DNA of 64,000 bases from Iris pallida (Eukaryota > Streptophyta > Magnoliopsida > Asparagales > Iridaceae): assembly GCA_029216955.1 (NCBI GenBank), contig JANAVB010004000.1, forward strand, positions 3,174,829-3,238,828, given 5' to 3'. Made by a program: the position numbers and the translations under genes. Below are positions 12,006-24,739 of the stretch, piece by piece. A model generated the notes under the pieces. The model was not told the DNA's origin and searched no databases. It saw only the letters and a program-made list of their open reading frames with translations. Every line of letters starts with the position of its first letter. Position 1 is the first letter of the stretch.

Positions 12006-12586
12006 TTTGGAGTCGATCTGGTATCTGACTGCCTGCCTACCGCCTCGATATGGAGTCGATCTGGTATCTCTGCCAGCCTGAATATCTCCTCGATATGCTC
12101 TATCCAGTCGTCTACATAATGAATGCCCTCTGTGCCCAGGAACTCTCTGGGATGCATCTTCTGGAAGTCCTATATATCATTCTCCTTCCGACGAGGCTGC
12201 TGCTGCTCCCCCTGAGCAGTCACCATCTCCATAGTAGTACGAACTAGCTGGTGGGCCTCGTCAATCCCCTGACGATAATCGGCAGTCTGCTGCTGCTGCT
12301 GGTGAGATGCCAGAATCCTCTCTACGAAAGAGAATAGATGAGCAGCATCTACCATCCCCGCAGGTAGAGGCTGCTGCGGTGGAAGGATCTCGGGAAGCAC
12401 CGGACTCTGCCTCCCAGCTAATGGAACACCGACCCCAGCTGATGGATCTCCGAAAGCTGCTGAAACACCCACCCCAGCTGGCATGACTGGGGCTGCGGTA
12501 CCAGGGGCTGGCTGCTGAATGTGAGAGGTGGCAGACCCCTCTGCAGCCGCTACTGTACCAGAGCGATGTGATCGTGTCTCCATCAT
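12006..12586 (-). pseudogene. A-family gag, N-terminal part (copy 1, truncated)
   Basis: Read on the minus strand from 12586, the N-terminal region is Gly/Ala/Pro-rich and is followed by a Gln-rich segment and then the gag-like block MHPREFLGTEG...WIEHIEEIF, the start of the capsid-like retrotransposon gag domain. It matches the gag at 26080-27288 almost base for base up to about 12025. There it breaks and joins unrelated DNA through a duplicated patch (GGAGTCGATCTGGTAT twice, 12010-12066). The capsid remainder and zinc knuckles are missing. A shared leader of about 265 bp (12587-12851) separates it from the LTR at 12852, exactly as in copy 2. Frameshifts break it, so it is not expected to make protein. 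Confidence 0.8.
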
Positions 12587-12851
12587 CCTGAAGACAGATC
12601 GAAAAGGAAGTCAATACTGAGCAGGAATCGATAAAATCAAAGGAGGACAGTTTATTTCAAGAGACAATCAGTAAGATATGTAGATGGCATGAATTGAAGT
12701 AGAATTTTTTCCTAAATGTGATTGAGTACCTCTCCGTTAAAGCCTATCTCTCAATCCTATCGCAGGCTCGCAGCAGTACAACTAAGTCGCTGTACTACCA
12801 CGATATCGTACTAATGTGACTCTCGACATGCATGGGCCACCACTAAAAATG

Positions 12852-15800
12852 TGTCATGACCCGCACCCACTGTGAGGGTACGAGCACGTAACAATGCTCA
12901 GCCTACGCCACAGTGTCGGCGGTAGAACACTGTCCTAGGTTACTATCTAATCAACAACTCACGCAATTATATAATGTACTTGTCAAATCTTAACTCCGAA
13001 CGGAGGACAAGTATAGATATAATGAATCTCAATCACAGTCTAAGAACGATAAGATATCACATAAGTTATAACTAAAGACTAAATAACAGAATAAAATCCA
13101 ACAACTAAGAATATAATCTCAGAAAAACTCAACTACAATCTCAACTATATACAACTCAAGTTCTAAACATGAAAGCTAAACAACAACTAGCTAATCTCCC
13201 AATCACTCCTGAGTGTCGGGGCCAAAGGTAGCTAAGCCATCTCCTCACTAATATGTAGGGCATGTGTCCTCAGGGTAATCATCTGTAAAATTTTTAACAG
13301 GTCCAGTCAGGACAGGAACGAGTACAACTCATCAAGAAAACCCAAGTAAATGACGGGGAACTATAAAGCAGTTATAGACAGTTTTATTGATGAATATGGC
13401 AGTTTATATATAGGTGATGGTATGGAGAACAGATAAGATACAAGGAAAGTAAGTAACTAAACAAGAGAAGAATGATGGCAATGAAGACTGTAAAAAAAAA
13501 TCTAGCCGAACTAAAGTAACATAATGAGTCCAGGTAGTAAATGTAAAACAAGTATAAACTACTATAAATCCAGTACGGAATGAATATAATATAAGATAAA
13601 TTCAGTACCAGATGATTCTAGGTAGTGATCAAGAATCCAGGCGAGATCGACATGTAAACGGCTGTGGGTAATCAGGCACACCTCTCGCTGATCAGGCGAG
13701 AGATAGCTATGCTTCCAGTAGATTCCAGTTGGAGATTTCAGATTTAGGGTATGTCTATATGTCTTACTCAATATTTCCCCGCCCCGTAAAACAAATGAAT
13801 CCAGAATTCGACACGAGAATCGAAATGAGTCCAGCCAAAATATGATGATTCCAGAAATAGATTCCGGAATGATTCCAGCGATTCCAGTAATAGAGGCCAG
13901 ATAATATGGTGAGTGTGTCGCATACATGAATCCAAAAATATCCATGCGTATGGTATCAGAGAATCACATAAAACTAAATATAACTGAAATACAGTAACTG
14001 GCAAATAAATGAGAGAACTATCAGAGAATGTACTCGCCTGATACTCTGAAAAGAGTAGTATAATGTCAGATGTCTGCACCGGAGTCACAATGGCCTAAAT
14101 AGAATAGTACAGATTATAATATGATTAAAATAAGGTAAATGATGGTTATGATGTATTCTACATGATTTCTAGGCCAATCTAGGTCAAAGTCAACTCTAAG
14201 TCAAACCTGGTCAACTATCTAGGTCAAACTAGGTCCATGTCAAACTCTAGTCAAACTAGGTCAATTGGTCACATCCAGACTAATGTTGACCTTGGTCAAC
14301 TCCACTCAACCTGGACTAGTCAAACTAAGTCAACTAGGTCAAGCCTAAGCCAACAAGTCTCACTAAGCCTAGCCAAGCCTAGGCTGGCAAGCACACATCA
14401 ATACAAGTCACACTTAGCCTAAAATAACCCAACACTCTTATGAATATTCCATATACCATAGGCTATACTACCTAGGCTATAAGCCAAAATCACATATAGG
14501 CAATACACACATTAGTTACTATATATCTATATACACAATATTTATATAAACAATATGCATTATCTATATTACATCACCACACAAGATTACATATATAAAT
14601 TAATATAAATGTCATACATATACAATATACATATTATACAAGAATGTAGTTGTACATATATATATACATTTAGAGGAATAGGCATGTGAGCAAGGGGTGT
14701 GTAGTGTAGAAACATAGAGTGTTAGCTAAGTATAGGTGTCAAAGGGAGTGTGGGATATGGGGTTTTTCTTAGTTGTGTGTGTGTAATGAAAATCTGAAAA
14801 CAGTGAGAAATAAATGAAAAAAAAACAGTAAACAACTCACCAAGATTTAGTTTGAAAACTAACAAATCAAGTTAGAATCAATTTAGAAGGAAACCAATTC
14901 AGAATTAATGTTAATAGAAAAAAATCTCAGAAATCAGTCATGTGTCCATGGGAAGTGATTCTCAGGATTTCAGTGTGGTGTATATGACAGTTAGAATGTA
15001 TGTGTAGTAGGGCTGTCCTCAGTTTTAGACAGGGGTGTCAAATAGGATGTGTGTGTGAATATACATTGAGTGTACAGTTAACAGGAAATGACAGTTTTAA
15101 ACCCACTGTCGAACTCCCTTACCTATCCCAACACAACCATATGAAATCCATCAATAACTAATACAATATAATTTTAATCATGGAAATTTAAGCACTTAAT
15201 CAAACAGTAAAAAATGAATCTTAGAAGAACCTAAACTCAGTTGTGTATAAAACTGGGAGAAAATAGTAGCTAACCTCAGGAAATTCCTGAGAACAGTTCA
15301 CAGTCTCTCAGGAAATTGGGATTCATCTCAGGGGTTTAGTTAAGAGGAAAAACAACTCAAAATTTATCCCTAACATTTCCAACAGTTTGAACATAGTTAG
15401 ATTCAGGAATTAAAAGATGAACTGTGTATCAGTCCACTTGACAGTTTCAATAAGCAACCAAAACCTAATTTGAACTCCAAAAACCCACACAAATCAGTAA
15501 ACAATCCTTGTAAAAGTCTAATACACATGTGGGTGAGTTAAACATGGTAGTAAATAATCAAAAAATCTATTTACAAATAGGAATGGAAGTTCAGGATTTT
15601 TTCTGGACTGTATGCATCAGTCCAGTCCCTTCGAACCCAATTCGATGTTCAAATTCCATTTCCCCAAGTGAAAACATAATCTAACTTGTAAAACCCAACT
15701 AGCAGCAGTTAGTACACATGTAGGAATCAATTAAGTGGTTTAAAACAGCATTTAAAATCAGTTTAAAAGGAAAACAAATTTAGAATTTGAAATAATATGA

Positions 15801-17494
15801 ACTGTGTATCAGAGAATGGGAAACTCGACAAAACTCAACCCATTTGAAATCGAAAACCCAAACGATCATCAATTGATGTGTGCAGAGGTTAATACATGTC
15901 ACACGTGTCATGACGGATGCATTCGTGTCTAGGAAATAGGATACGAGGTGTCCAAAACCCAAATCGAAACTGTGCCTGAAAACAGGAAATTCAGTCCTCG
16001 TGCACGCGTTCAAACACGTATAGGACACGACACAAGTATCCTAAAGTCTCGTGGTCGTGTCTATGGGTTCTTCAGGTATACGTGGACGTGTCCAAGTGTC
16101 TGCACTGAGTCAGGGTTGTGTCATGTCAAAGCAATCAGTATGAATCATAGGGGGTTTTACCCGCTCGTACAGTACGCGCGCGCGGCCAGTGCGACCAGTG
16201 CGGGAAGGATTTCTCCTCGCACACAAAACGAGATACTCTCAAATTTTGGGAGCATGGTGGCAGTCACTGCCCCAACACTCATGCAAAATTTAGGGTGTCC
16301 ACGTGTCCTGTGTCGGGAGAAATAGACCCCGTGATACAGGAGACAGTGCACAGTACACAGACAGCGTGTTCGTGTCCTCGTGTGGACACGACACGACTCT
16401 AAAATCAGGAAAAAAACACAGAAATCAATAAGCAACCCATAGATCTAGGATTCTATTCAAATAGATTTGCAAAATTTGCAAATCGAATCGGTTCGGGCAT
16501 TTCGTCGAACACTTAACATACACTACGACACGTGTCCGATACGGACACCAAACGGACACGAAATTCACCCAAATTTTAGGGACACCTAGGGGACTCCTAG
16601 ATCTAGCCCTACATGCAAAGAAAACCTAATTTTAAATCAGTTTGAGGAGTTTTACCTATAGGTGCAAATTACAAAAAAAGCTCCAAATGGGGGGTGTTCC
16701 TCTTGATGGCCAAATGCTTCAATTGAGCCCGAAACTGAGATTAACCTCCAGAAATATTAAATATACAAAAATTAGAACCTAATGCAAAAGACTAGGATGA
16801 AAAAGGAGATCAAATAAATAAATAGAAATTTTTGGAAGGGGGAAGAATACCTCTCTTTTTTACAAGTGTTGGAATGATAAAAAGAGGTAAGCCCTAATGA
16901 ATAAGTGTTTAAATAGGGTGGGGACCTATGTGACTGTTCATAGGTTTAATAATTAGGCTTAGGGTTGACTAAATGGCCCATGGGCTTAAGTCATGATCAA
17001 TTAAATAGTTAAGCCATAAGTCATTTCATAAAATCACAAGCCATGACTTAAATTCACTAAACCAAATCTCCTCATTCTAAAACTATTCTCTAATGACTAA
17101 AATAGGTTAACTCAAGTTAGACTAGGGTCACCATGGCTAGGGTTAGCTTCTAGGCTAGTCCACTTGGTCTCAACAAGTCAAAGTCAAACTAGAATTCACC
17201 AATTCAATAAATCACCAAATAATTCAAATAAGTCAAAATGACCAAATTACCCCTAGGCTAAAAATAATAATTAAGTCATCATAATGACATGGTTAGGCTC
17301 TAGGTCATGCAGTCTCTCAGGTTTCACTAGCAGCACACCAAAATCACAAGTCATGACTTAAACCAATTTTTAAATAGTTTTTAAAAAAATTATTAAAAAT
17401 TACTAAAAATCATAATATGAATTAAATATCAAAAATTAATAATTATAAATACAAAATTTTAAAATTACCCTCATCTGGAAAAGTGGGTGTTACA
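12852..17494 (-). repeat. A-family LTR, copy 1 (minus strand)
   Basis: This 4643-bp LTR reads on the minus strand from TGTAACACCC (17494) to GGGTCATGACA (12852). It is near-identical over its length to 27554-32236. It carries a run of GGTCAA words (14160-14350) and an AT-rich block (14500-14660). A GC-rich block with repeated ACGTGTC/G-box-like words lies at about 15895-16560. Adenine-rich sequence lies near the 5' end. The overlapping open frames around 15780-16435 come from the GC-rich block and show no family motif. The region 12852-17494 otherwise has no gene. Confidence 0.88.
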
Positions 17495-17774
17495 ATCCTA
17501 CCCACCTTAGAAAAATTTTGTCCTCGAAATTAAAATGATCGTACCCCTACTAGGTCAAACCCCCAGCAATCAAGGTCGAAGCAACACAATTCTACTGGTC
17601 GTGATTTCACAGTCTCGATCGGGGTAGCTACACTATCTAGCAATCAAAACAATATCCTGGCAGGTACTAATGGAATCACATAGGGAAGTGGAAAAGAAGA
17701 ATGAGAAGGACTAACCTGCTAACCCATCACCTGTAGCGTAGGTCTCCTCGACCGCCATCGCAAAAGCTCCACCC
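17495..17774 (-). other. A-family 3' internal tail: gag C terminus and polypurine tract
   Basis: Removing the copia element and one CTCTG copy, the gag frame continues without shift from 26080 into 17774 and stops at TAG, 17713-17711. The remaining 216 bp are non-coding and end on the minus strand with TTCGAGGACAAAA and TAAGGTGGGTAGGA directly before TGTAACACCC. That is the usual chromovirus-type polypurine/LTR junction. No protease, reverse transcriptase or integrase lies between, so the family copy is gag-only by structure. Confidence 0.8.
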
Positions 17775-17779
17775 CTCTG

Positions 17780-19029
17780 TGTTAGCCCAATGATTATATC
17801 ATGTTTTTGAATATGGCTAATCAATTAAGTTTAACTATCGATGTCACTAATATTCATGTAATTACTATCATATTGCTACTTAAACATAGGATTGTCCTAA
17901 TATCAATATTGCTATGCTTGTATCATATTGGTTCTGTTTGTCTAATATGTATTTGTAGACATGCTGTAAGAATGATCAAACATGATCAAACTAGGACATA
18001 TGCAATAGAAAATTATTGATGGGCCAAAGACGGCGTTATACAAGAAGATTTCTCTGAACCGCCTAACGACCTATCCGGGGCCTCGCATCGGGGGCCCTTG
18101 GTTTTTCTATTTCATCAATATATTTTTCATATTTATTGAGTCTAGGAATATGATGTACACTGCATCGTACTGGAAAATAGGCTACCCAAGAAATATTTTC
18201 AAAATACCCTTTCATTTTGAAAACAAGCCCACTTACAAAAGCCCAAACTACTTCCTAACTGTTTGACATTTCAAAAAGTCCAAAACTAATTTGCAAAAAC
18301 CTTGACAGAACTCCAACAGAACTCGGCCAGAGTTCGGCCCGAATTCGGCCAGAGTTCGGCCAGAGTTCGGTTAGTGAACGTTGCTTTTTGAACTTGGTCT
18401 TCCTGTAGTTACGGATTCCAACGAGATTTTTTCATAGAGTTCTGCCCGAATTCTGCCCAAATTCTGTCAGAATTCTGCATTTGAAAAACTATAAATAGAG
18501 AAGGATTTCGATCATTTCAATTCACTCATTCACTTTCATATCTTTTCTCTATAAGCCTACTACTTCTTCTAAAGTATTCTGAGCTATTCATTTTTAAATC
18601 CCAAGCCATTTACAATCCTCTAGTCGATTTGCCAGTACGGTACGGTCTAGAAGTTTCAGAGTGGTTGTAATCGGAGGCTTGATTGAAGTTACACACTTCA
18701 CAATTGAAGTTGGTCGAGTACTTCGGATCAAAACTCGCGTTGTAGAAGTTGCAAGAACTTCGGATGAAAACTTGTAGTGATTTTCTATAGTGGATTCAAC
18801 TGGAAGCTAGAGTTCTTCCGACTGGACTAGTCCTCACAAGAGGAAAACCAGTATACATCCTTGTGTTTGCGTTTGCTCTCTACTCTCTACTTTTCATTTA
18901 TATATCTGTGATATATTATCTGTGATCTTGTTACTAACATTTTTTAAATAGTTAATTTCTGCTGCCTACTCTATTCACCCCCCTCTAGAGTATTGTGCTT
19001 TACAACTCATTCCTACAATCGGTCCTACA
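17780..19029 (+). repeat. 5' LTR of the copia element
   Basis: The LTR is 1250 bp, from TGTTAGCCC to TCCTACA. It is about 71 bp shorter than the 3' LTR because a segment after CGGGGG near 18092 is deleted. A short tandem run of CGGCCAGAGTT units lies at 18323-18370. A TATA-like CTATAAATAG lies near 18489 and the likely transcription start follows. The LTRs are otherwise very similar, so the insertion is comparatively young. Confidence 0.9.
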
Positions 19030-19031
19030 AT

Positions 19032-19167
19032 TGGTATCAGAGCGGGTTCTCTTTATAGAGGTAATATATTCTGATCCCAATTGTTCCTACAATTGGTATC
19101 AGAGCCAGTACTGCAACTCGAGGTAATATATTCTGATCCCAATTGTTCCTACAATTGGTATCAGAGC
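19032..19167 (+). other. Primer binding site in three tandem copies
   Basis: TGGTATCAGAGC occurs at 19032, 19094 and 19156, exactly 62 bp apart. Each copy is preceded by a piece of the LTR terminus (CCTACAAT). A degenerate fourth copy, TGGTATCCTAGC, lies at 19244, and a partial TATCAGAGC at 19301. Only the first copy adjoins the LTR and would prime in the standard place. The site is of the initiator-Met tRNA type. Confidence 0.85.
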
Positions 19168-19379
19168 GGGTGCTTTGTATATAGATATTATTGCAGGTGC
19201 TCCTTATAGAGATATTATTGCTTATACCAATTGCTCCTTCAATTGGTATCCTAGCAAGGACTCTATTATTTGGCTTAACATCCTTGAAGCATATCCTCAT
19301 TATCAGAGCGGGTTATACTGGTAAAGCAAGATAATATTGTTATTATATAACTGCTGTTACATAGATCACTATATCACAT

Positions 19380-20885
19380 ATGGCAAGTATGTACTTCACA
19401 ACTGAAGAGCAATCCTCAAATAGACTCCCACTATTTGATGGAACAAACTATAGCTATTGGAAGACACGGATGAGCTTCTACTTGAAGTCTCTAGATTTTG
19501 ACTTATGGTCAATTGTTGTCAATGGCTACAAAAAGCCTACTATCACTTCTATTCTCACATCCTCTATAATTAACAAGCCTTATTATAGTTACACGGAGAA
19601 AGAAAAGAAGTTAGCTAGCCTTGATGCAAAAGGTATACATATCTTTTATTGTGCTGTAGACACAAATGTATTTAATCTTATTAATACTTGCACAACATCT
19701 CATAAAATTTGGAAAGTTCTTGAAGCTACTTATGAGTGCAGGTATGAAAGCAAAGCTAGCAACTCCAGAGAGAAGGATAGTCTTCATAATGATACAAATA
19801 TGTACATGATGGAATTGGGATTTAAGGTACGACACAATCCCTTATACGAAGAAGAGCTTGTATGTGACAATTGCAAGAAGACAGGCCACATCCAAGAAGA
19901 TTGTACTACTGCTAGAAAGGAGAGTCACTACAAACAAAGATTATCATCTCACAAATATACTAGCACAAGCATATGGTGTGAAAGCGAAGTAAGCGATTCT
20001 GAAGAAGAAGAAGAAGAAGAAGAAGAAGATGATGAAGAAGAAAAAGAAGAAGAAGAAGAGAGACCTCATCAAGCTACAAATTTATGCTCAATGGCATTAT
20101 CAAACGAGGTACAAAATAATTCTTTTTCTGGAGAGAGTGAATTTTCTTATGATGATTTATCTGATGCTTTCAGTGATCTGTTAGAAGAACACAAGAAAGT
20201 ATTAGATAAATATAAGCAAGCTAGAAAGGATATTCTATCCTATAAGCGTGAGATTGAAAAGCTTACTTGCTTATTGAATGATGCTAGAGATACTTCTACT
20301 TCTGATAATTCTACTGAGATTTCCACACTGAAGTTTAGATTGCATGAGGCACTTGATTGCATTGAGAAAAGCATTCAAGAAAATGCTAAGCTTAAGGAGA
20401 AATTAGAATCAGAAAAAAAGAAGTATTCTATTGCTTCATGTAGAATTGATGCTCTTTCTGCTAAGTATGATGAGATTTGTGCTAACTCTAAAAAGTTAGA
20501 GATTAGACGGGGAAAGCAGGTAGTACAACCTATAACTCAGTCTAACACAAGACACTTAACACATCACAAAGTCACACACGACAGATCATCTAGAAAAGAA
20601 GCAAGCAAAGCTAAAGCTTCACACAACCATGCTTTCTATTACAAGTATCCACACCCATCATATCACACCACTGCACGTTCTCATACTGTTGCACATAGTA
20701 CTAATATTAATTCTTTCTGTCATTATTGCGGTATGGATGGACATACTTCTAATCATTGTCAGATTAGAAAACTTGTTGATATGAACTTGTGCAAATGGGT
20801 TTCCAAAGCTAACAAATGTGGATCCAAGTATTGGATACCAAAGTCTTCACCTAATATTTCAGGTGAAGCTTCTCATGTCAAATAG
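19380..20885 (+). CDS. Copia gag polyprotein (Sirevirus type, shortened)
   Basis: This intact 501-codon frame begins at ATG 19380, the first ATG after the primer site region. Residues about 18-38 (FDGTNYSYWKTRMSFYLKS) match the N-terminal copia gag block (DUF4219 type). Residues 162-175 and 447-460 are CCHC zinc knuckles of the form CX2CX4HX4C, which bind the RNA genome. Between them lie an acidic run of Glu (about 205-228) and a long coiled-coil-like region (about 255-375). The central capsid part normally found between about residue 115 and the first knuckle seems shortened, so particle assembly may be impaired. No pol follows. The protein would act in cytoplasmic virus-like particles. Full-length family members carry pol downstream and could supply it in trans. 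Confidence 0.85.
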   Translation: MASMYFTTEEQSSNRLPLFDGTNYSYWKTRMSFYLKSLDFDLWSIVVNGYKKPTITSILTSSIINKPYYSYTEKEKKLASLDAKGIHIFYCAVDTNVFNLINTCTTSHKIWKVLEATYECRYESKASNSREKDSLHNDTNMYMMELGFKVRHNPLYEEELVCDNCKKTGHIQEDCTTARKESHYKQRLSSHKYTSTSIWCESEVSDSEEEEEEEEEDDEEEKEEEEERPHQATNLCSMALSNEVQNNSFSGESEFSYDDLSDAFSDLLEEHKKVLDKYKQARKDILSYKREIEKLTCLLNDARDTSTSDNSTEISTLKFRLHEALDCIEKSIQENAKLKEKLESEKKKYSIASCRIDALSAKYDEICANSKKLEIRRGKQVVQPITQSNTRHLTHHKVTHDRSSRKEASKAKASHNHAFYYKYPHPSYHTTARSHTVAHSTNINSFCHYCGMDGHTSNHCQIRKLVDMNLCKWVSKANKCGSKYWIPKSSPNISGEASHVK

Positions 20886-21977
20886 AACCATGGAACATGT
20901 TGGTGATTGCAAAGCTACAAAGGTCATCTTTCATGCAATTGCACCAACAGAAGTATGGTCGCTAGAACCACTTCGGTAACATGCTTTCTAAATAGTTCTT
21001 AATATCTAGCATGTTCTTTTTGATGTCTTGCTACTAGCTCTCATTTATATCTTTTAAACTGTTTATTGTTTGAATCAATGTGAGACATAATCCTAGCTTG
21101 ACTAGCTGTTTAGCTTAAATGATTAGTTCATACTATATAGTGTTTATTTTTATTAGTGTGACACATTTGTCTATGTATGCTATTTACTTTTAATCTTTAT
21201 TCTTGAAGCATGCATAGGAGCTCTTTTTTGGGGAATATGTTTTTGACTCTTCGTCTTTAATTTTTTTTTAATGGTCACTTCTTACCGATTTGTCTTTAAC
21301 ATGTCGTATTTACTTTGATCAGTATTTTCAGAGTATGTATATTTAGCACAAGTCTCCTATTTACTTGAAAAGTACATACATATATTTTTATGTTAACCTT
21401 GTGCTGGCATAATATATTCACTATTGATTCTCAAATTTTATTATGATTAACTTCTTATGAATCAATTACATCTTTATCTGATAAAGTTTATTTATGCATG
21501 TTTTTGATCTTGCGATATTTTTTTATGCTAGTTAATGATACATGAATAATTCATTTTCATTTATTTATTGCTCATGTTTCTTATATTTTTGTATAAATAT
21601 TTTTATGGGGATATATGAGTTAAGTTCAAGTTCTATATTATATTATTTTGAAAAGTAGTTTCAAACTTGTGCTTATCTCATACTTAAGTTATTGATTTTG
21701 TTAACAAATTTATGTTCTTATTTTTATCAGCTTCTTCCTCAAAGCCTCTTTTATTGATATATATTTTTTCTTGGCTTTTTGGTTGACATTTTGGATACAT
21801 GATATTTTTAATATCTTGATCTTGATAAACCATTCTTTGGGTATTTACTTCTTTATATTTAGGGATACTGGATTTGGACGATGTTCGATGATACTGCATA
21901 TATTCCTTTGAGTCTAAGTTCTTAAGAGTAGAAATCATTAGCCTGAAACGACACGGTGCACTAGTCTTCGGACTACC

Positions 21978-22443
21978 GCTAGCTGGGAACCGGCCCCTAC
22001 AGCTAACCCGAAGTGATCAATACTTTATAGACTTAAGATTTATTAAGGTGTACTTGCAACTATCGTCTAATTCTGGATCCAAGGTACTGAACCCAGTCCC
22101 CTAGATTCTAAAATACATCAGCGTATCTAGGTCCTATATTTTGATTTACAAATGTTTTATATTTTATTGTTACCCAATGATTTTGTAGCACCTATGGATA
22201 AATGTAATTGATACATCTTATGTTGTATGCTACATTGTTCTAAGATTTTTTTCAAGTCCATAGAATATAACTTTTTTTATTGCACTAATTCTTCTTAAAT
22301 CCTCGGTTATTAAAGAAGAAATTTGTTTTGGGTATAAGCCTACAAAGGGTCTGTCTGTCACCATGACTACGGTCGAAGCGAAGCGGTACTTAAGTGTTTC
22401 CCGATGAACCTCCGTTAGCTGGGATAGTATCTCTACAGCTAAC
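21978..22443 (+). repeat. Two copies of a hairpin-forming block in the copia element
   Basis: Arms GCTAGCTG/CAGCTAAC (21978-21985 and 22000-22007) and GTTAGCTG/CAGCTAAC (22414-22421 and 22436-22443) each enclose exactly 14 nt. Flanking sequence is shared between the copies over roughly 130 bp (GATCAA, CTTTATA, TTATT and GCAA blocks in the same order). The second copy pairs perfectly and the first has one mismatch. No known RNA family is recognised. Confidence 0.65.
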
Positions 22444-24739
22444 CCAAGATCGATCAACGCTTTATAAACTAAAGGTTTATTTAAATCTAGTTGCAATTGT
22501 TATCTTTTGGATTTTGGATTTTAGATTTGATGGATAATATTCTCTCTTTATATTTTCACAAAAGGTAGCATATGTTGATCTATCTTGTCGATTGTGAGAT
22601 TCTATAGCATAGATCAATTTATGTCATCTTTTGACTTATACGATTATATTCATCATGCTAATTTGAAATATCTTTTAATTGTTTTATTTTTAAATGTTCA
22701 TTTAATGGATATTTCTTCTTTTGTCTAAAGATGATTGTTTTTTCGTATTCGTGACTAATCATTGAATATTATGGTATTGTGATTTCATCTTTAGCTTGTG
22801 TAATATTCGTAATATTAATGATTTTGAGCTTTATATTATTATCTTCTTATTCAAGTTACTAACTGCCTATAGCAGTAATTCTTTGCGGGAAGAAGTCAAG
22901 CAAATTGAATCTCTCTCAAAGCGTTTCTTTTCTTTAACCTCACGGTTGTCAGTGGACACCATGCTAAGGGTTTAAAATGGAAGAAATGAACTTTGATAAG
23001 AAAACCTAAAATTTTTGAATTAGTTTCATACTTCCGAAAATATGTCTCTGAATTTTATTTTAAAATTTTGTCAATATTATTATTTTTGGATATAGCCATG
23101 TAAAGGTGGAGCAGTTAATTGTTTCAAGTCAATTATCCCCTTGACATGCCATATATTTAGAATACACTTATCTTTGGACATTTATCTAGTTATGTTTTCA
23201 AAAAGGATTTATTTATCATTTATGGATTCTTTTATTGAAATTATCTTTGTGATTCGAATCGCCAGCTTTCAGTCTAAGGACTAAATGGATGCATTCGAAC
23301 ATTTACTAAGACAGTTTTTCATAATAAATTCCACATTTTTGAAAAGTTTTTTTTGATTTTTTTTATTTATTGAATCTGTCCGGTACTCAAATGTTATTAT
23401 TAAAGACAGTTTTCAAAATCTTTTAATGTCTTAAAATATTTCTGTTATATATATATTGGAGATATATTTTGTTTGTTCATCATTAAGTATTTTTTATTGG
23501 ATATTTCTCTTTCTTGCCTAAAGATGATATTTGTTTTGAGTTTGAAATTTTATATGCATTTGATCAAAGGAAAAAAAAGATGCATATCTTGGATATCCCT
23601 TAGATCTTGTGATTATTTAGTTTATCTATTTTATGCATATAAATTATTTTTGAACTATATACGCATATTTTAAGGGGGAGCAAATTAATTGTTTCAATTA
23701 TTTTATGCCCTTAATATGTGGTATAACTAGTTCATCATGGACTTATATTGTCTTAGTTAAATATCTTGTTGAGTTGTTCATGATATTTGGATTTGTATTA
23801 GATGAGAGAATATATTATTATTATTAGTTATTTTTAATTCTCTTATTTGTGTTTCTAAAAGTTATCCTGCCAAAATTAATTTAATTTATTAATAATCCTT
23901 TTGAGTTTAAAATTACTTTTGGCATTTCGTAATGAGATTTTATCTTAATGTTCATGATTATCTATATTTAGACTGATCATACTTTGTGGGGGAGCATTCA
24001 AGTCGACTGAATTTCTTATTCTCAAGTATTTTGTCTTTATTACCTTCATGTTTATCTAATGAATATTCATATATCATGCCAAGGTAATTGAATTCAAATG
24101 CATGAACTTTGGCATAGATTTTTGCATAGATTCTAGTATACTTATTTTGATCTCTTTTCGATGATTATACTCTTTATGGAATTGATTCACTAATTTGTAT
24201 GGACAAATTATGAATAATATTTTTTTTGTGATCATTGTTAAAATTCTCATTATATTTTTGATTTTTTTATATATACAAGATCAGCGAATTTTTATTCCTC
24301 ATGATTTATTTATGACCAATGATTGATTCTTACTATATTGATAAATATTTTTTTGGTCAAATGACATTCAAAACATATTTCATTTTTAGGATTTCTAGTT
24401 GGTAAACTATGTATTGATTGATTTTAATGTTTTTAAGTTCAACCAACTATGTTGTGTTTTGATAAGTTTTTCTACTTTAGTTATGCAATTTTCTAAACTT
24501 GTCGTTACACTGTTATCCTAATCCTTGATCATGATTTGCTTTCCTCATTTACTTAGGCTTGAGTTCATTTTAGCTCTAATTACGAGGGAGCTTATTTTTT
24601 GATCATGTCAAAGGAGGAGAAATAAGTTTAAGTCAGCACACAATATTTTCGTATTATGTGTTTATTAGTGATACATGCATCTATTGTATATATACTGCAT
24701 CTATTATGTGTTTATTAAACTTAAAGGATTTGCCATAAT

